DNA of 64,000 nt from Methanosarcina sp. DH2 (GTDB taxonomy: Archaea > Halobacteriota > Methanosarcinia > Methanosarcinales > Methanosarcinaceae): the NCBI RefSeq assembly GCF_020804225.1, contig NZ_WJBI01000002.1:62001-126000 (forward strand), written 5' to 3'. The position numbers and the translations under genes were made by a program. A model generated the notes under the pieces. That model was not told where the DNA came from. It did not search any database and saw nothing but the letters and a program-made list of their open reading frames with translations. Within the stretch, counting starts at the first letter, position 1, and every line of letters begins with the position of its first letter. Below, one piece after another: positions 17,447 through 27,369 of this stretch.

Positions 17447-17871
17447 ATGCCAGCAAGAGTTTACTTTGATATTCCGGTAGACAACTCTGAGAGGGCAAAG
17501 AAGTTTTTACGCAAGATTATTTGTATTTGGCTGGAAGTTTGAGCCTCTGGAAATAGTGTTACTACATGATTGAAACTAAGGGGCTTGAATGGGAACCCGG
17601 ACCCGAAGGAGGACTCGGGAAAAGGGAAGCGATAGACCAGAGAATAATGAGCTATATTGGAATTTCTTAGGTAGATGAATGCCTCGAAAAGGTAAAAGAA
17701 CTCGGAAGCAAAATATTGATGCCAAAAACTGTCATCCCCGGCTGGAGATACCTTGCAATCCGTATGGACACCGAAGATAATGCTTTTGGGCTCTGGCAAG
17801 AGAAGAAGAAGGTAACCCGGAATTGCCCGTTAAAAGAGAAGACTGGTCGCCCATTCAAAAGAATAATCTGA
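17447..17871 (+). pseudogene. Broken VOC-family (glyoxalase/bleomycin-resistance-like) gene
   Basis: The pieces line up as one VOC domain: MPARVYFDIPVDNSERAKKF, then FGWKFEPL in the +1 frame, then YYMIETKGLEWEPGPEGGLG, then SYIGIS-UAG-VDECLEKVKELGSK and WRYLAIRMDTEDNAFGLWQE. At least two frameshifts and one in-frame TAG (where Ser or similar is expected) inactivate it. The family is about 120-130 aa and both beta-alpha-beta-beta-beta halves can be traced. Confidence 0.8.
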
Positions 17872-17921
17872 TTGTTTAAAAAATAAAGTAGAATTTTCTG
17901 AAGGGACATGACTCTTGGCTG

Positions 17922-18116
17922 TTACGTTAACCTTTTTCTTCCCAGGAAGTAGTAAAGAACTACCCCAAAAATCGACAGCAACACGATAAGGAGTATCCAG
18001 AAAACCATTATTACAGGAGTAAGTTTCCTGTTCCGGGTAAATACATCAAAAAGGACCACGGCAAGCGAAACAATTACCGAGATAACCCATATCGTGATCA
18101 GAGTATCAGATACCAG
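17922..18116 (-). CDS. Small two-helix membrane protein resembling the PLDc_N domain
   Basis: About 64 aa. The second half, VFWILLIVLLSIFGVVLYY followed by FLGRKR, is the pattern of the PLDc_N (phospholipase D nuclease N-terminal) membrane domain, here as a stand-alone protein. GGGGG lies 6 nt before a CTG codon at 18116, with no ATG, GTG or TTG nearby, so the start is uncertain and the gene may use CTG or be damaged at its 5' end. Confidence 0.5.
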   Translation of the reverse strand: MVSDTLITIWVISVIVSLAVVLFDVFTRNRKLTPVIMVFWILLIVLLSIFGVVLYYFLGRKRLT

Positions 18117-18508
18117 CTTATTCCCCCTATAAAAGAAATTTCTGAAGGAATACTGTTAGGTATAACCTTATACTTTGATTTAAGCAATATTCCTCCTTAT
18201 TGTTTTTATCTATAATAAGAGAATTATATACTATAATAGATAATGGTATTCATACTTAAAAATCATCGTATACTTCAAAACAGGAGAAAAATTGGAGATC
18301 AAATCCTGACTGAAAAATATAAAGCTGAAAAACTGGCTGAAAAGAAGGAGAATATAAAAATAAACTGAAAAAGCAAAAATGAAAAAATTTAAAAGAGTGT
18401 GTTATAAACAAATAAAACGAAAGCTGACTTAAATTATACCAGTAAGTATTCCTTCTTTGAAGTAAATTATTATATCGCGGAAAAGACCCCTATTTACCGG
18501 TAGCTTTT
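18117..18508. other. Intergenic region
   Basis: AT-rich, A-rich toward 18360-18420. No gene or strong hairpin is recognised. Confidence 0.35.
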
Positions 18509-19246
18509 TCAGTCCAGAAGCGAGAAATACATTCTTCGGTTGCTCTTTCCCTTGTTCTGGAGTTTCTCAATTTTTATTCCTTTTATCTCTCCTGTGTTTT
18601 TCAGGTGTGTACCCCCGCAGGCTTCAATTGTGATGCCTTCTATTTCTACAAGGCGGACTTCATTAATTTCTTCAGAGAAACCTTTGGCAAGTGTAGTAAG
18701 CCTTGAGAGTTTTTCTTCAGCTTCCCTGCGGCTGACCAGGTGGAGATTTACAGGGTGGTTACCGGCTATTATTTCGTTTGCAATTTTCTCGTATTCTGCG
18801 AATTTGTCCCTGTCAAAAGCTTCAAGGCTAAAATCAACCCGACTCTGATCATGCCCAAGCTGGTTTCCAGTAATCTGGGCTCCGGCTTCTTTTTCGATCA
18901 CATTTGCAATTACATGGGTTGCAGTATGCATGCGCATATGCCTGTAACGGCGTTCCCAGTCAATGACCCCTTTTACCCTATCTCCAGCTTTCAGGACTGC
19001 AGATTCAGTTTCACCTGCAAGAGCGATTTCATGGCTGAGGTCTCCATTGAACTTGCCGACATAAATAATCTCAAACTCAGCCCCATCTTCCTCTCTTATC
19101 AGCTTTCCGGCATCACTGGGCTGTCCTCCGCTCTCGGGATAGAAAGCTGTGTGGTCAAGGACGACATATTTATCATCAGTCACTTTTTCAACGGTTGCTT
19201 CGAATTCTTTCAGGTAACAGTCAAGGAAATAAAGCACTTCTGTCAT
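18509..19246 (-). CDS. alaX: Alanyl-tRNA editing protein AlaX (AlaX-M type)
   Basis: 245 aa, the length of AlaX-M. It hydrolyses Ser or Gly mischarged on tRNA-Ala. The N-terminal beta-barrel motif (DHTAFYPESGGQPSDAG, residues 31-47) marks the medium/large AlaX forms. The zinc site is complete: H107 and H111 (HTATH) with C210 and H214 (CGGTH). The C-terminal IKIEKLQNKGKSNRRMYF is also typical. It appears monocistronic. Confidence 0.95.
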   Translation of the reverse strand: MTEVLYFLDCYLKEFEATVEKVTDDKYVVLDHTAFYPESGGQPSDAGKLIREEDGAEFEIIYVGKFNGDLSHEIALAGETESAVLKAGDRVKGVIDWERRYRHMRMHTATHVIANVIEKEAGAQITGNQLGHDQSRVDFSLEAFDRDKFAEYEKIANEIIAGNHPVNLHLVSRREAEEKLSRLTTLAKGFSEEINEVRLVEIEGITIEACGGTHLKNTGEIKGIKIEKLQNKGKSNRRMYFSLLD

Positions 19247-20169
19247 TGGCAGACCTCTTTACTTAAGAAACTCTTTACAAATTCAATTTTAAGGAAGACA
19301 TTCAAAAATGTTGATAGCTCTTAAAGCGTACTATAAAGTGAAAAAATAAAGTACACTGTACCCTGATTCTCAAATATATTATCAGGTAAATGGATATTCC
19401 TTTAAAAGAGTTTCTAAATAACATGTTAAAAGGATCATTTATTAGCGGTTGATCTATTCCGGAATACGAAGAAGGAATCTTTGGTTTTTCTCATCTGCAC
19501 CGTCCGGGCCATGGGCCAGCCCGTCAGTATGAAAAAAGAAAAATATACTAATCGGCGCTGCTTTTGAAAAATTACAGGTTCTCTAAAGATATTCCCCATG
19601 ACTTGAGAAATAATTCTTTTAATCCCGAAAACCGATTTTAATCCGCAGGTAAATATAAACGCCTCCGCCAGCCTGTCTGACAGCCCTTCCCAAAAAAAAG
19701 AAGCAGAAAGAAAGAGGAGGGAAAGGAATAAAGAAGAAAGAAGAAACTAAAAAACAGCAAAACAAAAAAGCAGATTCGGGAAAGAGTATTTTTTAGGTTT
19801 AGTTTAATCCTGTTTCGCTCGAGTCTTTTCATGTTTTTCGTTAATCTTTTACTGCTAGTTTCTTGAAAGATGGAGTATAGTGAATAGTGTTGTATGGATT
19901 AGAAATCGGTTAGAAATATTGTAATTTAGTCCTCTTGAGCGAAGTGAAGCGTAGTGAAAAGAACCTCGTGCTGTTACACTTGCAGTGCAACTCCCAGAAA
20001 ATCTTCGATTTCTTATGATCCCGAAGCGAAACTAGGAAAGCGAAACTCGGGTAATGCAGGATTTCAAACCAGCCCTTATTTACTTTGTACTCAAAACATC
20101 TACATAATAAAACGCCAACATATAAGACTGGACGAACCTATTCTATCTACCGTTCTTCCGATATGTACT
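19247..20169. other. Long intergenic region with inverted-repeat arm
   Basis: More than 900 bp with no convincing gene. A 64-codon minus frame at 19638-19832 is low-complexity Phe/Ser. The arm at 19927-19968 pairs with one at 24136-24176 on the far side of the surface protease gene. GGGCCATGGGCC near 19508 is a short perfect palindrome. Confidence 0.45.
19927..19968. repeat. Left arm of an imperfect inverted repeat flanking the subtilase gene
   Basis: The arm reads TAGTCCTCTTGAGCGAAGTG onward; the minus strand at 24136-24176 reads TAGTCCTCTTGAGCGAAACG onward. About 32 of 41 positions match. GAGCGAAG-type repeats recur elsewhere in the window (44300, 63150). Confidence 0.7.
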
Positions 20170-23100
20170 TCACTTCTTTTTAACCCACAGTGCGCCTGCA
20201 ATCAAGAGGAAAATGCATGTCCCAAAGCTGAGGGATGGAATGTTCCTCTTATTTTCGTTGACCTTTTCTGTGAAGTTATCCGCACTCTCGCGTGCAATCC
20301 AAATTTCAGGAGCCCCGTCAGGACCTGTTTCAGATGAGTTGTTCTGCAAACCTGTAGGAGAAGAGAACTGTGGAGACTCGCTCTGCTTCTTGCCAGTAAC
20401 TGCAAAAGATGCAAAACCTGAAGTTTTCGATTCAAAATAGAAAAATGACTCATCTTCTCCGGTAATTCTGGAAGAAAGCTCTGTCCAGTTTGAGTCAGAA
20501 TACCTGTAGAGAGAAACTGAGGTAGGGTCAATTCCATTTTCGGAAAGCCAGTTTTTTTCTACCCTGAAATCGACTGCTGGGTCCTGTATATTTTCCTGGA
20601 ATGCAAACCCACTGCTGCCAGCCCAGATATTAAAGTGTCTGTAAACCTCGCCTTCCGGCAAGCCTGAAACCAGAACTGACCGGTTTTTTAGCATTTCTAC
20701 GATAACTGTAACTTTTCCGGCGTTTTTCCTCGCATCAAATTCTACAGCCGTTACAGGTGTTGCATTCCTGGCAAAATCAAACAGGATATGGTTTCCACTG
20801 GTAATGAAACTCTGTGTCAGTTCCTTACTTTCGATATTGCTTGAGGGCTCAGGAGAGCTGGCAATCGAACCACTTCCTTCGCTTCCTCCACTTCCTCCAC
20901 TTCCTCCACTTCTCCCGGCTCCTGAATTCTTTTCGTTTTCCCCTCCTGAAGTGTTGCTCCTGATTATATTATCTTCATTTATGTCCTCAGGCGCGTCTAT
21001 CTTTTCTTCTGCAGGATAGATAGTCCAGTTCCAGCTGTGTTGCAGGGTTGAAGAGCTGTTTATCATACCGTTTACCGCAATAACCGTCAGATTGTATTCG
21101 GTTCTAAGAGGGGCGACAGTGCTGATTTCTGTGATGCTACCTATCATTTCTCCGGCATTAATGGAAAGAACCGCAGAAGAAGCAGATTCGTTTATCTGTA
21201 GAAAAGCTCCGTTTAGTAACCAGCTGAAGGTGCAGTTTCTTGTAGAACGAATCCCGAATTCCAGAGTATCCCCTTCAAAGGAGGCGGGATCCTGAGCAGG
21301 AATTGCACTTCCTAATTCAAAACCCGTGGAGTACGATGCCAATCTGGTAATAAGCGGGAAAGAATCACTGCCGTAAGGAGTGTCTCCTATTCCACTGCCA
21401 TCTGTATCCGGTCCGTTATAGTCCGAGTAAAAATTTCCAAATCGACTTTCATAGATTCCGTCATTATAAAGATAAAATACCTTTGAAGCCGTATTCCAGG
21501 TGTTCGAAAGTCCTGTATCTCCTGAGGGACTTTGATTGAAACTTTCATTGATATTGACATTGTTGTCATCAAATTCGTTCTCAAGGATTGTGTTCAGGAA
21601 AGAATCTGTTAGCCTGAGCCCTTCAGCATTATTTGAAATGTTATTTTCTGTAAGAGTGTTATTAAATGACTCTTCAAGCAAGACTCCCTGACTACAGCCT
21701 GACACCTTATTATTCGTAAGCATACAGGCACCTGCACTTTCGAGATATATGCCAGCACGGGTAGAACCGTTTATACCAAACCCATTGATATTCGCAGAAT
21801 TTGCAGTCACATGAATAACAGGCTCTCCGGGATATTCAGCTTCGAGAATGGTGTCCTCAGGCTTTCCGGAAACGGAACTTATGTTAAGAGCCCAGGGTAC
21901 ATACACGTTTTCCCTGTATGTTCCGGGGTATACAAGAATAGAATCTCCGGGCCTGCTGCTATTTATTGCTTCCGAGATTGAGACAAAATCCCCGCTCCCG
22001 TCTGTTCTTACAATAAAAACAGAAGGGTCTCCTGATGCCTGTTCATGCATCCTGAGGGCATTTACAAGCCCGTGTCCGAAAACAGTATCATATCCGGGCT
22101 CACCCAGATCTGTTGATGAAGTATAAAGCAGCCTTCTTATATCCATAGCCGATTTTTCCGGAAAAGCGCTCCAGACAAGCCCTGCAACAGCTGCAACATG
22201 TGGGGAAGATGCGCTTGTGCCGTAGAATTTCTCTGAAATTCCACCCGTACCAGTGACACTTACACCATCAAGCCCTGAAAGATCAGCTTTCGGACGAACT
22301 TCCTGAGAAGGATAGGAGATCGTAGCCGGACCAATGGAAGAGAAATACTCGATCTCGTAACCTCCGGATTCTCCTGTCCCGACTGCTCCCACAGTTATTA
22401 CTTCAGGCAGGGCAGGGTGCCCGAAAATCGAGTCTTCGGCAACGATATTTTCAGGATTAATTGTTACTCCCGGCCAGTAATAGATATAGAGCTCGAGTTC
22501 TTTTGCTTCCCCGGAAGTCTTTTTGATCTCAATAGAAGCGTTAATGGCGCTTTTTCCATTATTGGTATACATAATATATTCAAGGGGCAGGTTGTCTCCG
22601 TCCTGGTAGACCGCACTGGACGCAATGACCTCTGAAGTTTTCCTGTCTTTAAGGTAAAGGTCATAATTATTTCCCGAATGTTCCCATCTATCGTCCCATT
22701 GGAGAAAAACCCATGCCTCTCCCGAGGGCTGGACCTCGAGTTCTAGATTCTCTACCTCTCCCTGCCCGCTGCTGAAATCATGCCAGCCACTCCCGTTGTC
22801 ATGGAAAAACCCCTGGTAATGGCTGTCTCCGGAATTTCCCGCAGAACTTATGTAAAGGAGATCATGCTTTTTTACAAGCTCTTTTACATGGTCTGCTACT
22901 ATCCCGTCTTCAAAAAAAGGCTCGGAAAGCCAGCCGATATCATCACAGATAACAGTGCACCCTTCATTAACAATAGCATCGACCGCCCTGTTGAATTCGA
23001 GCCTGCTGCCTCCGCAGTCGTGAAAATACAGTTCTGCCCCTGGAGCGATATCATGGGCGATTTCAAGCATAGCCGTACCTTCGTTTCCCCCTACCTTATT

Positions 23101-23883
23101 GCTCAAGATATGCACATTGGAAGGAATATCACCCATGGCCTGTACGTCCTCAAGGTTGTCTACTCCGTCAGATATAATTCCGATTTTGATCCCTGTCCCG
23201 TTTACTCCGTAAAGTTCCCTGAGGCTGGAAGAGTTAAGAATGGAGTCACCTTCCGAAACCGTACTTCCCTGCCTGACAAAGGGAGGAAGGACAGTTTGAA
23301 TACTTCTTACCTCAGGAAGAGAAGCAAGCGTCTCGAGGGATTCGAGCGGAACCCACGCCACTGCGATATGATTTTCTTCATCTCTCTCCGCAACCTCGCA
23401 GTACCCGTCAAGTATATTGCTGCGTGCTAAAGGCTCCAGATAAATGTACACATAAACTTTTTCAGCCAAATCGAAAGAAGATTCACTGGCATTTTTCCCT
23501 GAACCTGGATAATTCCCCGGGTTTTCGCCTGAAAGAACCGCCCTTCTCGAAGCAGGATCTGCCTGACTTAACTGCCCCAGCTTTGCCATACGGGCTCGCA
23601 GAGTTTCAGAGGACTCTTTTCCGGAAAGATAGCGCTCGTCACTCAACTGCAGCAGATCACCTGAGAGCTTCTGCTGTGCAGGGCTTAAAGGCTCTCCGGA
23701 AGAAACAGCCCCCCACCCTGTATCTTCCCTGGAAATACTGCTATTTCCACTATCGTGTTCAGCCAGAATGAATTCAACTGCAGAAGCCCTGTGGATGCCC
23801 GAAACGCAGAAACTCAGGGCTCCTGATAGAAAAACAGAGATCAGAAAGACACTGACAGATAAACGCAATAATACTCTACTCAT
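20170..23883 (-). CDS. Large S8 subtilase-like surface protein with beta-helix and PGF-pre-PGF domain
   Basis: 1237 aa. A signal peptide (1-25) is followed by a subtilase-like domain: Asp239 (IGIISDGVD), Asn350 (SSAGNSGD) and Ser557 (GTSASSPHVA). The usual His of H-G-T is Glu268 (GNEGTAMLEIAHD). Residues about 640-790 are a right-handed beta-helix of NosD/CASH type, then an Ig-like region, a Gly/Ser-rich linker near 985-1005, a PGF-pre-PGF domain (about 1015-1165) and a C-terminal membrane helix with KKK. It should be exported and membrane-anchored. It could be a Glu-type variant peptidase or an inactive relative. Confidence 0.88.
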   Translation of the reverse strand: MSRVLLRLSVSVFLISVFLSGALSFCVSGIHRASAVEFILAEHDSGNSSISREDTGWGAVSSGEPLSPAQQKLSGDLLQLSDERYLSGKESSETLRARMAKLGQLSQADPASRRAVLSGENPGNYPGSGKNASESSFDLAEKVYVYIYLEPLARSNILDGYCEVAERDEENHIAVAWVPLESLETLASLPEVRSIQTVLPPFVRQGSTVSEGDSILNSSSLRELYGVNGTGIKIGIISDGVDNLEDVQAMGDIPSNVHILSNKVGGNEGTAMLEIAHDIAPGAELYFHDCGGSRLEFNRAVDAIVNEGCTVICDDIGWLSEPFFEDGIVADHVKELVKKHDLLYISSAGNSGDSHYQGFFHDNGSGWHDFSSGQGEVENLELEVQPSGEAWVFLQWDDRWEHSGNNYDLYLKDRKTSEVIASSAVYQDGDNLPLEYIMYTNNGKSAINASIEIKKTSGEAKELELYIYYWPGVTINPENIVAEDSIFGHPALPEVITVGAVGTGESGGYEIEYFSSIGPATISYPSQEVRPKADLSGLDGVSVTGTGGISEKFYGTSASSPHVAAVAGLVWSAFPEKSAMDIRRLLYTSSTDLGEPGYDTVFGHGLVNALRMHEQASGDPSVFIVRTDGSGDFVSISEAINSSRPGDSILVYPGTYRENVYVPWALNISSVSGKPEDTILEAEYPGEPVIHVTANSANINGFGINGSTRAGIYLESAGACMLTNNKVSGCSQGVLLEESFNNTLTENNISNNAEGLRLTDSFLNTILENEFDDNNVNINESFNQSPSGDTGLSNTWNTASKVFYLYNDGIYESRFGNFYSDYNGPDTDGSGIGDTPYGSDSFPLITRLASYSTGFELGSAIPAQDPASFEGDTLEFGIRSTRNCTFSWLLNGAFLQINESASSAVLSINAGEMIGSITEISTVAPLRTEYNLTVIAVNGMINSSSTLQHSWNWTIYPAEEKIDAPEDINEDNIIRSNTSGGENEKNSGAGRSGGSGGSGGSEGSGSIASSPEPSSNIESKELTQSFITSGNHILFDFARNATPVTAVEFDARKNAGKVTVIVEMLKNRSVLVSGLPEGEVYRHFNIWAGSSGFAFQENIQDPAVDFRVEKNWLSENGIDPTSVSLYRYSDSNWTELSSRITGEDESFFYFESKTSGFASFAVTGKKQSESPQFSSPTGLQNNSSETGPDGAPEIWIARESADNFTEKVNENKRNIPSLSFGTCIFLLIAGALWVKKK

Positions 23884-24135
23884 AACGACCGCACATTAAT
23901 TTGTTAAAAATTATCCGGAAAGCACTCAATAGCCACATGAAAAACACAGGTAACACAGTAATACAGGTAACTATCCGAAAAAGCTCTCATCCCCCACGAA
24001 ATTGAGTTCTCAGAGTAAAATTAACGAGCTGATAATTTATATATTCATAAGATAAACTGATAAGATAAAATGTTAAGGTAGACTGTTAGGTTGTCAACCC
24101 CGAATTGCATTGCCCGATTTGTGACTCGGGAGTAC

Positions 24136-24176
24136 GCGGTCCTTTTCGCTCCACTCCGTTTCGCTCAAGAGGACTA
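24136..24176. repeat. Right arm of the inverted repeat flanking the subtilase gene
   Basis: GCGGTCCTTTTCGCTCCACT onward, ending GGACTA, is the imperfect complement of 19927-19968. The gap 23884-24500 also contains ATTTGTGACTCGGGAGT just before it. No gene is seen in that gap. Confidence 0.7.
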
Positions 24177-24500
24177 CTTTATGGGCTATAATAGTGAGCT
24201 TCATTTAAGAAGGCTGAACTAAAAACATCCATAACCGGTACAACCTTTTTCTTTATACTGGCCCGTTTTTATCACGCCGTCAGGAGACCGTTTTTCTTAC
24301 AAAAAAAGGAAGAGAAGAGGGAAGTCAGGAAGAAACGCGATAGGAAAAAAGCAGAAATAAGAAGAGACAGAAAACTTAGATTGAAAAATAATTTGTGGTT
24401 AAGAGGAGGATTTATCAGGGAAACTATTTCTCAGGGAAGAGGGATTTCTCTAAATTACCCCTGTTTCAGGCCCTTCAGGTAATATTATAACGCTGGAATG

Positions 24501-25778
24501 TCAGGGAAGGAATTGAATTCTTACAGTGCTGTCAATTATAGCCACACTGGCCTGAAGCTCTTTTTCTCTAGTTTTGAGATCTTCTTTTAAGGCAGCCAGT
24601 TTCTTTTCGGAACTTTCGATCTCTTCTTCAAGCAGACGGGCTCTTGCCAGCAGTTCTGTCTCTTTATGTTCAAGTCCGGCAAGTTTTCCGGTATCTGAGC
24701 CTGCCAGTTCGGCTTTTTTTGCTTCAAAAACCTTCCGGGCCTCAATATACTCTTTTTTCTTCTCTTCAAAGGCCGAAGATGCGGACTTGACCTGTGAAAG
24801 GGCTTTTTCTTTTTTCTGAGTTTGTATATCAAGAGCAGGGTCCTCAAAAATTTTCTGGAGCTCAGGGAAAAAAGAAGGATCAAGGTTTACAGGGGATTCA
24901 AGGCAGATGTCAAGCTGCTGCTTTACCTCTGGTTTCAAGGTATACCTGCCGCTTTCATGAAGTTTTTTTATCTTCGAGAGGTTGCCTGAAAAAGGAACGA
25001 AAAGGGAGTTCAGGCCTGTTTCGGCTTTTTTGAGCCTGTCTCTGGCTGTATCTAATTCATCCTGGAGGCTCTGCATACTTTGCCAGGCTTCTCCCCGTTT
25101 GAACTCTTCGAGAGCCTGACCGGTTCTGGCAGCTTCGTCTCTTAAAGCCAGAATTTTCCTGTTTTTAGATTCGAGTTCCAGTTTTTCGGCCTCTATTGAA
25201 GCAGTTAGTTCTCTCGCTTCCTTTATGCCTATAGAAGCTGCTTCGATAGCGTCCATTTCTTGTTTATGTTCCCTGATTGTTTCCCTGAGACTATTAAGGA
25301 CCTGACCCAGCCTGCCAAGGCTTTCAGTAACATCTTTTGATTCCAGAGGAAAGACAACCCTGGTGTATCGGAAACTCTGGTTCATATGTTCAAGGCAGGT
25401 GTCCAGGTTCTGCACAGCTGCTTCATGAAACCCTTTAAGAGCCCTGAAATCGGTATTCTCCAGAACTCCGAGTTTATCTATGAATACTCCTACTTGCTTT
25501 GTTACATTTTCCCGGTTGCTCTTCGCTCGTTTTACAGCCCTTATGTCAAAATCTCCTTCAACTTTTGCTTCCAGAAGCCGGGCATTGCTTTCTTTAAGCT
25601 CAGAAATTGCAACCTCAAGCTCTCTGAAAAGGCCTGAAACATTCTTTTCTATTTCAGAAGATACTTTTTGAGAATTCTCCTCCAGCCAAACGGGCAGTTC
25701 ATCAAAACTGACTTCGCTGGAAACAGCTTTTTCATGTGATCTTTCTTGTTTTCCGAAGAGCTTTTTAATCCACTTCAA
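24501..25778 (-). CDS. Coiled-coil protein of unknown function
   Basis: 425 aa, strongly helical and charged, no signal peptide. It starts MKWIKKLFGKQERS and contains long coiled coils at about 190-255 and 325-410. A more globular middle (NSLFVPFSGNLSKIKKL... LDPSFFPELQKIFEDP) interrupts them. The short basic-hydrophobic N-terminus might touch the membrane. Related proteins are common in Methanosarcina but uncharacterised. It is transcribed alone. Confidence 0.75.
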   Translation of the reverse strand: MKWIKKLFGKQERSHEKAVSSEVSFDELPVWLEENSQKVSSEIEKNVSGLFRELEVAISELKESNARLLEAKVEGDFDIRAVKRAKSNRENVTKQVGVFIDKLGVLENTDFRALKGFHEAAVQNLDTCLEHMNQSFRYTRVVFPLESKDVTESLGRLGQVLNSLRETIREHKQEMDAIEAASIGIKEARELTASIEAEKLELESKNRKILALRDEAARTGQALEEFKRGEAWQSMQSLQDELDTARDRLKKAETGLNSLFVPFSGNLSKIKKLHESGRYTLKPEVKQQLDICLESPVNLDPSFFPELQKIFEDPALDIQTQKKEKALSQVKSASSAFEEKKKEYIEARKVFEAKKAELAGSDTGKLAGLEHKETELLARARLLEEEIESSEKKLAALKEDLKTREKELQASVAIIDSTVRIQFLP

Positions 25779-26245
25779 TATGGGCCTTCCTTGAATTTGA
25801 TTAGGTTAATAAACATATAAAGTCAATAAATACTTGAGCTAATAATTTTTATAAGGTTTATAACTTGGTAAGGTTTAAGACTTAAGATTTAAGATTTAGA
25901 TTTAGAACTTAAAACAATTAATAATCCAATAAGCTAAATAATTTGATAAAGTCAACTATTTGATGCGATTATTAGAGGTATAATTCTTTAGTCCCTGTAT
26001 ATGTTAAAGTTTGCTCTATGTAATCCTATTCTTGAGTAAAAGAGGGATAAAAGAAAAGCTATCCTCGAGAAGACACATACAAATCGATTAAAATATTTTA
26101 TGCTGAAGGCAAATCCAACCAATATAATCCAACCGATGTATCCGGGACTAACGTTATAAAAATACCAGTCAGAGGTATAAAAAGCCTTTTGAGCTTTTCG
26201 GCATTCAGGGATAAAAAATCTAGGAGATAAAACAGGAGATTTAAA
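25779..26245. other. Intergenic region between divergent genes
   Basis: It holds promoters for the coiled-coil gene (minus) and MscS (plus). A short direct repeat of TTAAGATTTAAGATTTAG type lies at about 25868-25915. Nothing else stands out. Confidence 0.4.
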
Positions 26246-27124
26246 ATGAATGATGGAATAAGCAACGGAATAATAGAGAAGGTGATTCCGTATACTGATA
26301 TAACGGTATCGAGGCTGATTTTCGCAATAATAGTGCTGATTGCAGGATTTATTTCAGTAAAGTTTCTTGTGTATATACTCAGGAAAGGAATACAGAAAAC
26401 AAAACTACCCGGCCTTACCACACAGTTTCTGGCACATTTCCTGAGCATTCTCCTGTATGTGATAGTTATTCTGGTCTTTTTGAAGAGCCTGAATTTTGAT
26501 GTGGATAGTTTTGTAATAGGAATTTCTGCGGTAATAGGCCTGGTCCTGGGTCTGGGGATGCAGGATACCCTTACGAACATAACAGCCGGGGTATGGGTTG
26601 CGGCAATTAGACCTATTGATACGGGAGAGATGGTGGTCGTAAACGGGCAGACCGGAAAAGTAAGAGCAGTAGGGATTATGTCAACAGAACTCCTGACCCC
26701 TGACAACCAGCTTATAACAATCCCGAATAAGCTTGTATGGGGGAGTTCCATTGTCAATATGACACGCATGCCTACAAGACGGGCTTCCGTGGATGTAGGC
26801 ATAAGCTATTCTTCAGACATTGAAAAAGCTATCGTGACAGCTCTCGATATTATGAAAGGTCACCCTCTTATACTTAAGGAACCCGAACCTGCAGTGGTCA
26901 CTACCGAACTTGCCAATTCTTCCGTAAATCTGCAGCTCAGAGCCTGGACGAAAACCGGGGATTTTGCAGCCGTAAAGAATACTCTGACTGCCGGAATCTT
27001 TGAGGCTTACAGGAGAGAAGGAATTGAAATCCCCTTCCCTCAGATGGAAATACATGTAAAGGAAGTAAAAAGGGAGATAAAAGAAACTCAAGTAAAAGGC
27101 ATTGGAATAATAACTTTGGACTAA
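26246..27124 (+). CDS. MscS-family small-conductance mechanosensitive channel
   Basis: 292 aa. Three predicted membrane helices in the first ~110 residues lead into the pore helix VIGISAVIGLVLGLGMQDTL. The MscS beta domain follows (GVWVAAIRPIDTGEMVVVNGQTGKVRAVGIMSTEL, TPDNQLITIPN). A cytoplasmic alpha/beta domain ends near 275 at GIEIPFPQMEIHV. It releases osmolytes on hypo-osmotic shock. AGGAGATTTAAA precedes the ATG. The length fits the short MscS class. Confidence 0.95.
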   Translation: MNDGISNGIIEKVIPYTDITVSRLIFAIIVLIAGFISVKFLVYILRKGIQKTKLPGLTTQFLAHFLSILLYVIVILVFLKSLNFDVDSFVIGISAVIGLVLGLGMQDTLTNITAGVWVAAIRPIDTGEMVVVNGQTGKVRAVGIMSTELLTPDNQLITIPNKLVWGSSIVNMTRMPTRRASVDVGISYSSDIEKAIVTALDIMKGHPLILKEPEPAVVTTELANSSVNLQLRAWTKTGDFAAVKNTLTAGIFEAYRREGIEIPFPQMEIHVKEVKREIKETQVKGIGIITLD

Positions 27125-27212
27125 TAGTATTGGATAAATTAGTATTGGACAAATAAGTATTGGATAAATAAGTATTGGATAAATTAGTATTGGATTAATA
27201 GTATTGGAACAA
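27119..27212. repeat. 15-bp tandem repeat after the MscS gene
   Basis: Six copies of a unit TAGTATTGGATAAAT (variants TAAGTATTGGACAAA and others) begin at the MscS stop codon. The array is noncoding. Confidence 0.85.
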
Positions 27213-27369
27213 ATATAACCGGACAAAAGCAGAAAAAGTATAGTTACATGAGCTAAATACAGGGCAGGGCTGCTTCAGAAGAAATCCAGACAGCTCTGCC
27301 CGGTTTATAAAATTGCCTGTCAATTCTTGTCAATTATCTGTTTTATTTCCAGCCGGTCTGTTTTGTTTC

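Noticed and set aside
20804-21019. 71-codon plus frame antisense to the subtilase gene (Pro/Leu repeats)
   Set aside because: It is the complement of the Gly/Ser-rich linker of the surface protein.
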